A stretch of 64,000 nucleotides of DNA, taken from positions 124,001 through 188,000 of the forward strand of contig WUJK01000013.1 in NCBI GenBank assembly GCA_011317545.1. Direction: 5' to 3'. This DNA is from Coniella vitis (lineage: Eukaryota; Ascomycota; Sordariomycetes; Diaporthales; Schizoparmaceae). Shown here piece after piece: positions 44,801 to 56,232 of this stretch. The translations under genes and the position numbers were made by a program. Below the pieces are notes generated by a model. The model saw only the letters and a list, made by a program, of their open reading frames with translations, made no database searches and had not been told where the DNA came from. The first letter of the stretch is position 1, and each line of letters begins with the position of its first letter.

Positions 44801-47369
44801 GACTCAGGATGGGCTGTATCAAGAGAGAGCTTCGTAGACCTCGAGGAGACCAATGTTACCCAAGTACAAACACTAGGGTATGCTAATGCTTTTCAGATCC
44901 AATAACTCGGTTAGCTTCAACAGCTATCTCAAGTCTAAGTAAGTTCATGGAGACTTACTCTTATTTGAAGTTTGGAGAATCCGAAAATGGGTCAGGTGGG
45001 TGTGGGATTGTTGCCTTGGTTACCTGCAACGACGATATATTTAATTTCAAGTCTCTCAATACCAACAGAGAACAAAGACGGGACTGTGGTCTGAAATAAC
45101 CTTGTGCTGAAAGAGTGATGGATGATCCTGACGAGTGTCGGCGGGAAGAAGAGATTGCTCTCAAATAATCCGTAGAGAGTACCTGCAGAAACCTTGTGAG
45201 GAGGACGCACAGGTTTCTTAGCCCGGCGAAGAAAGTGGGAAAACGATGTTCGTACGGCAAGAGCCTTTTGTTCGTTTGATTGGAAAGATTAGAAAGGAAG
45301 GAAGGATTGTTTCCAATCGACGAAGTGATGGAGGTGGGGAGGTGGTTTCTGCAAGGTGCAAGGTTGAAAGAATTTTAGGATTGTTTCCAATCGTAAAGGT
45401 AGTAGAGGTAAGGAAGTGGGTTTGTGCGAAGGTGGAAGTTGGAAAGGATGTGGCAGAAAGTTTAGAGGGGAAGAAAGTTGAGTGTCGAACGCAAGGGGTC
45501 GGCACGGTATTTCTAGTTTTGAGTCACTTCAAGTTCTCAAATCAACTTGAGCTTCCAAGCTTCTCGAGCTCTCTCGAGCTCTCAGAGTTGCCGGCCAGTT
45601 CCACACAATATAACGCGTTGCTAAAGGAAGAGACGCATCGAAGTGGGTTTAGGTGCCAGGGTAACCGTTTGAAAAGTACTAGACAAGCAAGAGGAAAGGC
45701 TATTACAAGAAGCAAGGGAGCCTGGACGCTTGAAGCAAGGTTCCCAGCACAGGCTCGAGGACCGAGTTTGAATTAACACCTCTTTTGAAAAGCATGGCTC
45801 CATTGTCCAACATCTCTTGATACCTAATGCCCAATGCCTCGCTGAGGTGTTTGATAACACAATTAACCTCTGGTACCAGTGACCATTATATTTGCGATAT
45901 GTCTATTGATATATCTCCACGTCTCTGGTAAATTAAGGCATATCTTCACAGCATGATGGTGTTGTAAGTCTATGCAACCCACAGGTATCCGCGTTCAACA
46001 TAGCCATGCACTTATTTGAGTCTGCTCGACAGAGAACATCCTGACTCTAAGGTTTTCTTTGTCCTTAGTGACCACGGATCGGATTTCGTACCAGAAAACG
46101 ACCGTTTAATGTAGGATGTCACGGATGTTCCAGGAAAGAATCCAAGGAGCGCTTGTGCTATCTCAATCATCGCATCAACACGAACTACCTCAAGTCGGGG
46201 CATGCTCCTTGCCTCCCAAAAGAATCACAAGCTTTAATTAAACTAAAGAATGGTTGATAAACATATATACCATTAAAGATAAAGTGGTGGGACAAAGTCT
46301 ACAAAATATTTCAAAGTGCAACAGCACGAGAATCTAAAGCAACTGCACTAGGATGGACGTGTGCAATCCAGCTGTCCCAAGCCATGAAGTCACCACAAGC
46401 AACTTGCAAGCCGTCGCCGACAGGAATCAGGGCCTGTTCGCCTAGGTAATCTGATTTCGCTCCATAGAGGGTACCAGAGAAAGGCAGAGAAATGTCACGG
46501 AACCACCATTGCCACCACTGTTGCGTCAATCCTTCTATTCTGCTGGCAGTCTGCTCCATACTGCATCGCATTTCCGCGTCTTGGGCGGACGCGGGGAGTG
46601 TTGAGCACCGTAGCCTTCTGATACTCAGTAAAATGAGCCAGGTGTCTTTGAATAATAGATAACACAATCTTGAAAATTGTAGCTTGACTTGACACGACAC
46701 ATTCATTTACGGCCAGGCACCCAAAAGCGAACGACGTCAAGTCCCAGTTGAATGGATGAGTCAGCTATGCGCTGACTCAGCATATCACACATGTCGGTAC
46801 CCATTCCTGCACTCGTCAGTATCGCGGCCACATCTGAACACTGCCCAAAAACCATCAAGCATACCCGGAATGACCAGCTCGTTGAGCGAGGCTGCCACAA
46901 TCAATGGAGCCTCAGTGTGCTTGCGGCTTGGCGATTTCTCTGGAATTGCGTAGACCTTGATAGGCTTCGCATTGGTGTTTTGTAAGTACGGGTATGCGAC
47001 GTGCTCACTGATACCCGGTGATTAGAAGTTTCTGTATCGGTGATTATGATGTCTTCCTCGACCCGGATATCAATTGGGTCTTTCCATGTTCTCTCCATCA
47101 GATCTGACTCTCTTTCCATCCGGAGAACAAGGTCAATCCCCAGAAGATGGCATTGCACCCTACGGCTCCTGGTTGTCTATGAGCTCGGCTCATGGTATGC
47201 CACTGTGGGCAGAAACCGGTAGCTAATGGTGCAAACAACTCGGATCGTCATGCAATGTGCATCGCATTGGCTTGTAATACGATAACAGATCATCGATCGG
47301 GCCTCTGATCCCTGTCTTCAGCAGGATATCAAATGGTGGTTAATAAGCGATGACCACCAATCCAGCTGC
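44801..47369. other. 2.6 kb without a supported gene; possible gene relic at 46.3-47.2 kb
   Basis: The left part has a duplicated GATTGTTTCCAATCG motif (about 45305 and 45380). On the minus strand between about 47158 and 46311 three adjacent short frames have protein-like composition (for example HLLGIDLVLRMERESDLMERTWKD) but are broken by stops and frame changes. I could not join them by splicing. Confidence 0.35.
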
Positions 47370-48341
47370 TTACTCGGGTGGTGTCGACTCGGGCTTGCAG
47401 TCTTTAGGCAAATGCGATTCGTTCATGGCGCCATGGCCCCATCCTTCCCTCTGCCTCAAGAAATTTTCGACGCGATCTTCCCTTGTCAGGAAAGCCTTTT
47501 CTTGCCGCTTCCTCCACATGTCTTCGCTGATGTGGGAACTGTTATTTTCGCGCATTTCGATGAGGCGAACGGAGTTTGAGCCGGCTCTCGTCGCCTGGCC
47601 CCAACTTCCAATCACCACAAAGACAGCAAGGTTAGCGACAAACAGGCCATTACTCATATACACTGGATGCTGTCGCTCTCTCTTGCCTCCGTTAGCCTCT
47701 TCTCGCCACTTCTCCCAATCTTCCCAAGTGGCATTGTACGCAGCACTGTGTGAGCGTTGCCTCCACGCGCGATCCATTTCTCGCCAGTTCTCATTAGACA
47801 TCTCGCTTTGAGAGCCCCAGCCAGAGCCGTACAAATCGTAGGACCTTTTTTTGGCTGGGTCGCTGAGGATAGCATTGGCAGAGACGACCAAACGGTACCG
47901 CTCGAGCCGGGTCTCATCAGTGATCTTGTCGCTAGAGGGGTTATGGGCATGGTGGTCGGGATGGTAGAGTTTGACCAGCTGGTAAAAGGTCTTTTTGCTA
48001 TAAGGAGCGTGTCGGGACTGAGAAAAGATATCGTAGGGTGTAGGATCCTTGGCAGTTGGCCAGGCGGGAGGAGCGGGCTCAGAGTATTGGTCGCCCTGGT
48101 TGTTTTCGTTCACGGTTGCGTAATTTCTTGCGCCTTTCCATCGATGTCGAAGCGCTGGCCGGAAATCCCTTCGTCGTAGGGATGGACATGTTGGCAATGA
48201 AAGAGAGCAAGGCGAAGATGTAGAGAAGGGTCTTGTCGAAGTGTTGCGGCCGGCCGGTGACGTTATGATTGCAGAGGACGAAAGGCTGGAGCAGAGGCTG
48301 CCGCAGGAGCATGCGGCGGCTGATGGCTTGACCAGAGGCAT
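47370..48341 (-). CDS. Mitochondrial J-domain (DnaJ-like) protein with one TM segment (323 aa)
   Basis: A single exon. The first 75 residues are Ser/Arg/Pro-rich with almost no acids (RRRDFRPALRHRWKGARNYAT), a typical mitochondrial presequence. The J domain spans about 101-172: TPYDIFSQSR, helix II, the invariant HPD at 127-129 in KLYHPDHH, then ERYRLVVSANAILSDPAKKRSYDLYG. J domains stimulate Hsp70 ATPase. A hydrophobic segment at about 231-247 (GLFVANLAVFVVIGSW) predicts anchoring in the inner membrane, and a charged C-terminal tail follows. There is no zinc finger or Gly/Phe region, so this is a class III (type C) J protein. Its likely partner is mitochondrial Hsp70; client unknown. Confidence 0.87.
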   Translation of the reverse strand: MPLVKPSAAACSCGSLCSSLSSSAIITSPAGRNTSTRPFSTSSPCSLSLPTCPSLRRRDFRPALRHRWKGARNYATVNENNQGDQYSEPAPPAWPTAKDPTPYDIFSQSRHAPYSKKTFYQLVKLYHPDHHAHNPSSDKITDETRLERYRLVVSANAILSDPAKKRSYDLYGSGWGSQSEMSNENWREMDRAWRQRSHSAAYNATWEDWEKWREEANGGKRERQHPVYMSNGLFVANLAVFVVIGSWGQATRAGSNSVRLIEMRENNSSHISEDMWRKRQEKAFLTREDRVENFLRQREGWGHGAMNESHLPKDCKPESTPPE

Positions 48342-50039
48342 GTTTGTAGAGTTCGACAGAGTCTAGTTATAGCTGTGGGAAAATGCACAAGAGGGGAGAC
48401 CATCACGTCTCCTGCCAGCAGGACGGATTGCTTGCTGGGTAGGAAGTTTGTCAAAATGTATGATGCTGCGATACTGCGCTAATTCGATAAGAAGACAGCC
48501 GCGGTAGCGGAGCGATCGGAGCGTACCTTCCCGCACCAGGAGAATCCTGGCGCCCCTCAAGGATACCGCCGGCACTCGGACTGCCCACCATGGAAGGCAC
48601 TTTGGAGATACTTAAGGTGTGTATTATTAAAATGCACATGGCCATTCGCATTCCACGTCCCTTACCCTCCCACTCAATAACAGCTCTAATTCACTTGCCT
48701 CGCAGAACTTGTATGTATATACAGAATCTTCTGGGGCACAAATTGGTACCTTTTGCAAGGGAGTCGCCTTTTGAGAGCAACTCCCTTGTTGCTGCAGCAG
48801 ACTTGTACATAGTACAGGCGCAGTGTTCCACCCACAAACCCCGCCTTTCTTCCGACCAACATTTGAGTGGCTGCGTCCTGAGTCCCTGCTCAAGGAAATG
48901 GTCCGTCCAACAAAACATTTGTGTACGTCAGCTGCCACCCTCATGCATCAGCAAAAGGCCGCTAGTTCAAAGTGGTGACATGTATGTAGCTTTTGATCTA
49001 ACAGAAAGCATCATTTAATATACTTGCACAGTCGAAGAAAACACCAAAATATTGATGCCCCGAATGCCACGGTATTATGCACTGAGATCTATACATAGTA
49101 GGTACAGGTACCGATTTGAGAGGGGCTATCATCAGGGTTAGGGTGTGGCCCCGCCATGGCATACTGGCTTCTACTGCTCCTATTAGTCGCAAGCTAGCGC
49201 ACGGCCCGTGCGGCAGCTCCCAAGGCCGGGCTGTACCCTGACAGGCTGACTCTGCTGCCCGCAAGTGCAGCCCTGGAGGCGGTAGTCCGGGCGGCCTGCT
49301 ACTGCTACTGCTAGGCACGTTGTCAATTCTCAACCTCCCCTCTCCAAGGGCATGTGTTTGTCGACCTTCATCCACACGCCAGCATTTACAACAGCATCTT
49401 GCCAGGGACACTTACCAAATCACCTCGACAACCCCACGTCATCTCCTTCGTCCATCGACCGCCTCTTTCTAGTCCAGAGCTTCTGCAGTCAACAACAAGT
49501 CCTCTTTCCTGATCGTCATCTACTCAGAATCCTCCAGCCACTGCAAATCTCTTCTCCACCCCCTTCGGTGGACAATCCTCCTCTCTCGACCATCGCCTCA
49601 CTGCACGTCCAGCGGCTCAAGAACCCCTCTCCGCCAGCGCTCTGACCTCGATCCCCTCTCAAGCCAACCGAGATTCTCAAGACACATTGTACAATTGACC
49701 AACGCCGTCCTAAACCATTGCGCCCGCGTCTCGATCGACAACAGGGCAACCAGTCAACAAAACAAACCCTTTCTCAATTTCCCACCACGCCTACTACGGT
49801 CGCCTTTGTCTGCCGCTTCGTTCCATACTTGTGCCTTGTATTCCAAACGAACAACAACTCGTCGACGTATCGTCGAGACTGCGCAAAATCCTCACAAACC
49901 TGTTTATACGCACCCCCCTTGCTCGACTGTGCACCCTTAGCGCAAAGTGTTCCGTCCTCACAGAATACGGGCAGCACGCTTACCTTCGTCGATACCCTCT
50001 ACCGGACCTTCCTCCCTCGATATTGAACAAGGATCCAAC
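48342..50039. promoter_or_regulatory. Upstream region and long leader of the Dhh1-type helicase gene
   Basis: 1.7 kb between the J-protein start (minus) and the helicase start (plus). From about 49330 the plus strand becomes C/A/T-rich and G-poor, characteristic of an mRNA leader. It contains several upstream ATGs: a 97-codon uORF at 49352, one at 49831 that overlaps the main start, and an in-frame one at 49947 that would add 31 residues to the protein. Left of 49.3 kb no gene is supported. Confidence 0.5.
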
Positions 50040-51765
50040 ATGACGACACCACAATTTTCAAACCAGACTGCCTTTGATCAGCTGGCGGAGCAGATGAAGC
50101 ACTCCTCCATCTCAACACCGTCTTCTAGCAGTGCTGCAGCACCACCACCGTATGTATCAACCATGGAATAGGAGCCGCGCTCAAATCCTGGCTTGCTGAC
50201 CCTCTTTCTAGAGAAGCTGATCCCAACTGGAGACAAAACCTCAAGCTCCCTCCCAAGGACAACCGCCAGCAAACAGAAGTTAGTCTGGACACCGCTTACT
50301 GATCCTTCCTCTTAGCTAGGTCCTCCTGCTGACCATCTCATTCCAGGATGTCACCAACACGAAAGGACTCGAATTTGAAGACTTCAACTTGCAACGGCCC
50401 ATGCTGATGGGCATTTTTGAGGCCGGTTTCGAACGGCCATCCCCGATTCAGGAAGAGAGCATCCCTGTAGCTCTACAAGGAAGAAACATTTTGGCTCGTG
50501 CAAAGAATGGAACTGGCAAGACGGCCGCTTTCCTTATTCCCTGTCTGGAAAGAGTGGTCGCCAAAGAGCCCAAGATCCAATGCGTCATCCTCGTTCCCAC
50601 ACGAGAGCTGGCCATGCAGACCTCTCAGGTCGCCAAGACCCTGGGCAAACATCTCGGCATCAATGTCATGGTCACTACTGGAGGAACGGGACTGCGCGAT
50701 GACATTATGCGTCTCGCAGATCCTGTGCATGTGCTCGTCGGTACGCCTGGCCGTATTGCGGACTTGGCACGACAAAACATCGCCGACCTGAGCGAGTGTC
50801 GTATGGTTGTCATGGATGAAGCCGATAAGCTACTGTCTCAGGAATTCACTACCACCATTGAAGAAGTCTTGAGCCGACACCCTGTCGATCGCCAACTCAT
50901 GCTCTTCTCGGCCACTTTCCCCATATCCGTCAAGGAATTCTCCGACAAGCACATGACGAACCCCTACGAAATCAATCTCATGGACGAGCTTACTCTGCGG
51001 GGTATCACTCAGTACTATGCATTTGTGGAGGAGAAGCAGAAGGTGCATTGTCTCAACACTCTCTTCTCCAAGCTCCAGATCAACCAGTCCATCATCTTTT
51101 GCAACTCAACGAACCGTGTGGAGCTGTTGGCCAAGAAGATCACCGAGCTCGGATACTCGTGCTTCTACAGTCACGCCAAGATGCCGCAACACGCACGTAA
51201 CCGTGTCTTCCACGATTTCCGCAATGGTGCTTGCCGAAACCTTGTCTGCTCCGACCTTCTCACACGAGGTATTGACATTCAAGCTGTGAACGTTGTCATC
51301 AACTTTGACTTTCCCAAGAATGCTGAGACCTACCTTCACCGTATTGGTCGTTCTGGTCGGTACGGACACCTTGGCCTGGCTATCAACCTGATCAGCTGGG
51401 ATGATCGCTTCAACCTTTACAACATTGAGCAAGATCTTGGTATCGAGATTCAGCCTATTCCTGCCAGCATCGACAAGAGTCTCTATGTCTACGAGAACCC
51501 CGACTCTATTCCACGGCCAATGAAGACTGCTCAGCCACAGGCACCCGCCCCTCTGCCTGCCCCTTTCCAAGCTCAACCTTCCTCGGCAGCTCAGCTGGAC
51601 TGGCAAAACGGTCGTCAAAACGGTCAACAACGACAATACCAGCCGAACCGTCACAACGGCCGTGGCGGCTCTGTAGCTCGCGGTCGTGGCGGGTATCGTG
51701 GCAACTTCAACAACCCACGCGGTGGCCGAGGTCAAGGGCCGCCTGCCGGTGCGTCTCAACAATAA
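50040..51765 (+). CDS. DHH1: ATP-dependent DEAD-box RNA helicase, DDX6/Dhh1 family (531 aa)
   Basis: Three exons, 50040-50149, 50212-50278 and 50347-51765, 1596 bases. All helicase motifs are intact: Q motif (GFERPSPIQEESIPVALQG), I (AKNGTGKT), Ia (PTRELAMQ), GG, Ib (TPGR), II (DEAD), III (SAT), IV (IIFCNST), V (TRGID) and VI (HRIGRSGR). FEDFNL before the Q motif and ISWDDRFNLYNIEQDLGIEIQPIP are specific to the DDX6/Dhh1 group, which promotes decapping and translational repression in P-bodies. The C-terminal tail is Gln/Pro-rich and then Arg-Gly-rich (GRGGSVARGRGGYRG), typical of filamentous-fungal members and likely to aid condensation. The start has a good context (CAACATG), but an in-frame Met at 49947 is possible. 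Both early introns are small with consensus donors. Confidence 0.95.
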
Positions 51766-51887
51766 ACCTCATAGTTTTGAATGAGGTTAGCGTGGGCTGT
51801 GCTTTTATCCGTTGTACTCTGGTTTCTCCTCTTTCGCCTTTTTCTCTTCTCTTCCTCTCACCTCTGGTCGTTTTCTCCTTTTTTTCT

Positions 51888-51923
<36 letters not shown>

Positions 51924-54054
51924 CAAGATTCTATTCTGGACACTCCATTTCAGAGGGGTGTCAACTTACCGGTCCAATCTCCTCCGCATCTCCGCCTCTA
52001 AGATGGAAGGTTTTCCCAACAAGTCTTAGAAGCATGTCGACTACAGTATTCGCACTTGGACCATCTCGACCTCATGATTGACATCTACATTACAAAAATA
52101 CCTTTTGTCATCCTTGGTGACGACAAACAAAATGCAGGAGTTGCTGGGATAGAATTGCCATTGTCTCTTGGCGACAATTTCGCTCGCTTCGATATATGGT
52201 CATTATACCCCCTGGTTTATTTTGATGGTTCATCACGGATGGGAAGCATGGCGATGGTTTCACAAAAGCAACTAAGGGATAATCATCTGGTTTTCTCTTC
52301 TGGAATGCTTTTGATTTTCGGATATCCGTATGCTTTATTTGGTGTTTTGGCGTTTTATGATGCGCAGGGTATCATACGGTCGTTGTGATGCGTACGGCAG
52401 GGTCATTTTGGCTGGCGTCGTTTTGGTGTTGGGGTTGGACAGGTGGCAGCTCTGACACACGGATCCGGAACGGCATGGATGATGTACGGATCCATGGGTT
52501 TCGCGGATCTCTGCATAATTTCCCATCTTCTACTCTGCGGCATACTTTTGCATCCTCATCATGGAGGGTATGAGTTTGCGTGTACTCAGAGCGTTTGTGG
52601 GTGTACGACGGATGGGATAAGCATTATTTGCCATCAGGTGGCTTTCACATGCTACTCAAAGAGTTGAGGGTGGGAGGGGGACAAGAGGAGATGTTCCTGA
52701 AGCAAGGGGTGCCAGAGTGGCTAACGCTACCTTGTTACTCTCCTGAACTTTACGAACGATCTCAGTCCTGTTACTCTTTTGGCTTCGTTAAGCTTGATGG
52801 AGCCTCAATTCCGAGAAATCTCTGATGACCGGGCTCTGCAAATTCCTCTATACGACATGCATATGCTATCGGCATCAACACGAAAAATACCTTTGAAAGG
52901 TAGAGCATGATACTCTATTCCAAACAACACACCTGGAGAGTCTTATTAGTGGCACCAACAGCCTACTTTATGGCTAGCGACATATCCGGACCGACCTCTC
53001 GGACTACCGCAGTGATTGCGCAAGACCAATACGCTCTCCGTTCAAGATCAGCAGACTTTCTGAGGATTGCTCTATGGACAGTACTTTGACGTCAGCAAGA
53101 CTGCCCTTATTGGACGATTGGTGCTTGCGTTTTCAAATACTATCGCAACAACCCCCCAGCAATTCTGACTTCCCCCTTAACGCTTCCGCCAGACACTTTT
53201 GATTCTTTTGCATCAATGTGGACAAGAGCAAACAACGACATTCAGTAAATCAGCAAAGTGCAACCAAGCGGGGAAAAGGAGCTGGGGAAAAAAAAATTAT
53301 GAAAACAAAATATAATTACAAAATCTTCGGGAAGAAGGGCGTTCTGACGGAAATGGCATAATCGATCAAAGCCGGCTTCCAACCGCACAAGTTTGCTTGT
53401 CTAGGATACAAGCTTGCATGAGCTCGAGACTCATACGACGTTATAGCACCTTCAATCTAGGCTTTGTCCTTCCCGGTCTACCGTGCATTGTCCTGTATCT
53501 TGCGTGAATCATTGTTATGATTGGAATTCGTGTTTGACTCGTTGCAGTTGGGGCAGTTATGGACCTGTCGGGCCCGGATGTCAGCATGAACACCGCATTG
53601 TTCAGACAACACCAGCAGGTTGGTTCCCTCCTTTTCTCCGTTATGCAGCAACCGTCCTAGTGATAAGATACTAATTTCATATTAGCCAGCTTTATTCCCT
53701 ATTTCCTGATGCTGTACATGTAAAAGACCAGCAACAGTGCTCATACGCATCAGAGCTACAGGGCAGAGAACTCGTCAACTCAAAAGAAGGCCATGTGGTA
53801 GTTGCTGTGTGCGTGCACTTCTCTTGCCAGCGTTGAAACTCGTAACGTTCATATTATTCTCTAGCGCATCAAGCTCATGATAGATGTCTAGACGACAAGA
53901 TACATCGCTTTTCAAGTAAGTCATTGCTAACGTTAATTTTCTCGTGATGCTCAGCAAGGAGCTCTCACATCGTTGCTCTGCCATCATTTCGTCAAGACAA
54001 ACACAATAAAAAAGAAAGAAGAGACAAGAAAAGGAAAAGAGACAGCCGTATTCA
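51766..54054. other. Convergent intergenic region with a T33 run
   Basis: 3' flank of the helicase gene, including a T33 homopolymer at 51891-51923, then AT-balanced DNA with only short ORFs, up to the stop of the MFS gene. No gene is supported. Confidence 0.45.
51891..51923. repeat. Poly(T) run, 33 bases
   Basis: An uninterrupted T33 about 125 bases after the helicase stop codon, probably in or near its 3' UTR. Confidence 0.9.
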
Positions 54055-55955
54055 TTAAACGGCAACAGCACGGTGGACATCTGTAGGTCTCTTTTCCGAC
54101 GTGGCATCCTCCACGACAACAACATGGTCCTCCCCAGCGAGGTGGCGCGCCTTGGCGGTGGCGTTGTCGCCGCCGACAATCGCGGCATCACCGTCAAAGT
54201 GCTTGGCAATTTCCTCGAGGGGCGTGTTCTTGGTCTCGATAAAGAACTTCCACACGACGAAAAGCTCAAAGGCGATCCAGCAGCAGTAGACAATGTAGTA
54301 TTTCCAGCCGATGGCGTCGAGGGCGATGGGGTTGACGTATTGGTTGAACCAGAGGGCGACGTCGACGCAGAAGAACATGACGGTCATGCCCTGTTTTTGG
54401 GGGGTGAGTAAAGAGGGGATGATTAGTATGAATCCTTGTCACTTGAAGAGAAAAGAGAAGAAGACATGTGTGCTTGCTTTGCTTACCTTTGCACGGATGC
54501 GGTATGGCAGGATCTCTGCCGAGTACGAGACGAGCAAGCCGCAGAATCCAAGGTTGTAAAAGATGTAAAAGACAAAGATAAAGACAATGACTGCCTTGCC
54601 TGCGCCGCCCGACTCGTGCTGGGCATACTGGGCCGAGCCAATCGTCTCGATGATAAACGACACGAGCATGCCCACGCACGACGTCAAAAACAACGGCCGG
54701 CGCCCAATCTTGTCGACAAAGAAGCAGATGCCGACCGCGGACACCAGCTGGACGATGGACAGGTACCCGTTGATCTCGAGCTGCGTCTTGGAGTCCGTCA
54801 CGCCGATCGTGTCGAGCACGCCGGTGAGGTAGTACGAGACCAGGCTGTTGCCGGACCACTGCGAGAAGAAGCCAAAGCTGATGAGGATGAGCAGGCGGTG
54901 GCGGTTGCCCGGGGTCGCCCACAGCTCGCTCCACGTCGACTTTTCGTACTCTTGCTCGAGCGAAATGGTCTGCTGGATCTCGTGGAACTCGACCGCCACG
55001 AGGGCGTCGTCCTTGTCGCCCTGCGCGTGGTACTTGGCCATGATGGCGCGGGCGCGGTCCTGCTTGCCGTGGGCAATGAGCCACCGCGGGGACTCGGGGA
55101 CGAACCAGATGAAGACGATCTGGAAGAGGGAGGGGATGGCTTGGAGGAGGCACGGGGCGCGCCAGGCCCAGTTGCCGTCGATGTTGTCTGTGCCGAAGGA
55201 GACCCAGGCGCCGATGAGGGAGCCGAGGTACCACAGCGTGTTGTAGATGGTCGTGTAGACGGCGCGGTGCTGCGGGTGGACGAGCTCGGTGATGAGCAGC
55301 GGCGCGGAGCCGTGGGCGATGGCGATGCCGAAGCCGAGGAGCAGGCGGCCGACGATGAAGAGCGCGACGTGGATGCCGAGGGAGAGGAGCACAATGCCGA
55401 CGATCATGATGCAGCAGCCAATGACGACGCCTGCGCGACGGCCGAGGATGTCGGCGCAGTAGGGCACGAAGGGGATGGCGAGCATGGAGCCCATGGCGAA
55501 GGAGGCCGTGATGAGGCCGAGGATGGACGGGCTCGGGTCGTGGAAGTAGTCTCTCCACTGGTCCATTGTTTGCAGACTGTTGATGAGGGAGCCGTCGTAT
55601 CCTGTGTGTTGTGAGAAGGCGGGAAGAATTCATGAGTTAGCGAGAAGTGTGTTTTTTTTGGGGGGGGGGGGATTTTGGCCATCTTTTTCTTTCTTCTTCT
55701 TCTTCTTCTTCTTCTTCTTCTTCTTCTTCTTCTTCTTCTTCTTCTTCTTCTTCTTCTTCTTCTTCTTCTTCTTCTTCTTCTTCTTTATTTTTTCTCTTCG
55801 CTTCTTCTCCCTTTGGTGGTTTGATCTTGCTTACCGTTCGTTGCCGACGTCAACATGGCTGCCCAGAGATACAAGTAGAGTCCTCGCATGTGCTTCATCC
55901 GCCACCAAGTGACCTTGGGCCACTCACGGCCTCCCAGGACAAAGGTGCCGCCCAT
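54055..55955 (-). CDS. MFS sugar transporter, hexose/lactose-permease type (523 aa)
   Basis: Three exons, 55955-55835, 55601-54487 and 54390-54055, 1572 bases. The 5' exon lies beyond a repeat-filled 232-base intron (GTAAGC donor, GCTAACT branch site, CACACAG acceptor). It is supported because the junction makes SATN-G-YDGSLINSLQ, the end of TM1 with the family's GYDGS element. Further signatures: DILGRRAG (loop 2-3), GRLLLGFGIAIAHGSAPLLITELVHPQHR, PESPRWLIAHGKQDRA, DKIGRRPLFL, AEILPYRIRAKGMT and ETKNTPLEE. Similarity is to lactose permease-like and general hexose transporters of the plasma membrane; the actual sugar cannot be read from sequence. The C-terminal tail after TM12 is acidic and His/Val-rich. 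The intron carries about 31 GAA units in the sense strand. Confidence 0.92.
55660..55671. repeat. G12 homopolymer in MFS intron 1
   Basis: Twelve G on the plus strand (C12 in the transcript), 20 bases left of the TTC tract and inside the same intron. Confidence 0.9.
55691..55785. repeat. (TTC)n / (GAA)n, about 31 units, inside MFS intron 1
   Basis: A nearly perfect 95-base trinucleotide tract. In the sense orientation of the minus-strand gene it is GAA. It makes up about 40% of the 232-base intron. Confidence 0.95.
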
Positions 55956-56199
55956 AGTGTCGGTGGTCGTGATGGGCTGCTCAGAAGACGGAGAAGGTCA
56001 AGAGGAGGCCGAGGACAGAGGACGAAAAAGTTGCCACACCAGAAACACAACCAAGAAAGAAAAAAGAAAAGAATGAAGAGGCTCAGACAATGCTTCAGCA
56101 ACATCAGCGAGGACAGTCACGCCTTCATATACACATGGAAGATTATGCAACGCGAAGCCCCAATATCAAGGTAGTAAGTAAGTGGTATGCATGCTGCTG

Positions 56200-56232
<33 letters not shown>

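Noticed and set aside
51777..52388. Several short plus-strand frames after the helicase gene
   Set aside because: They begin in the helicase 3' region and run through the T33 tract (poly-Phe); no independent gene evidence.
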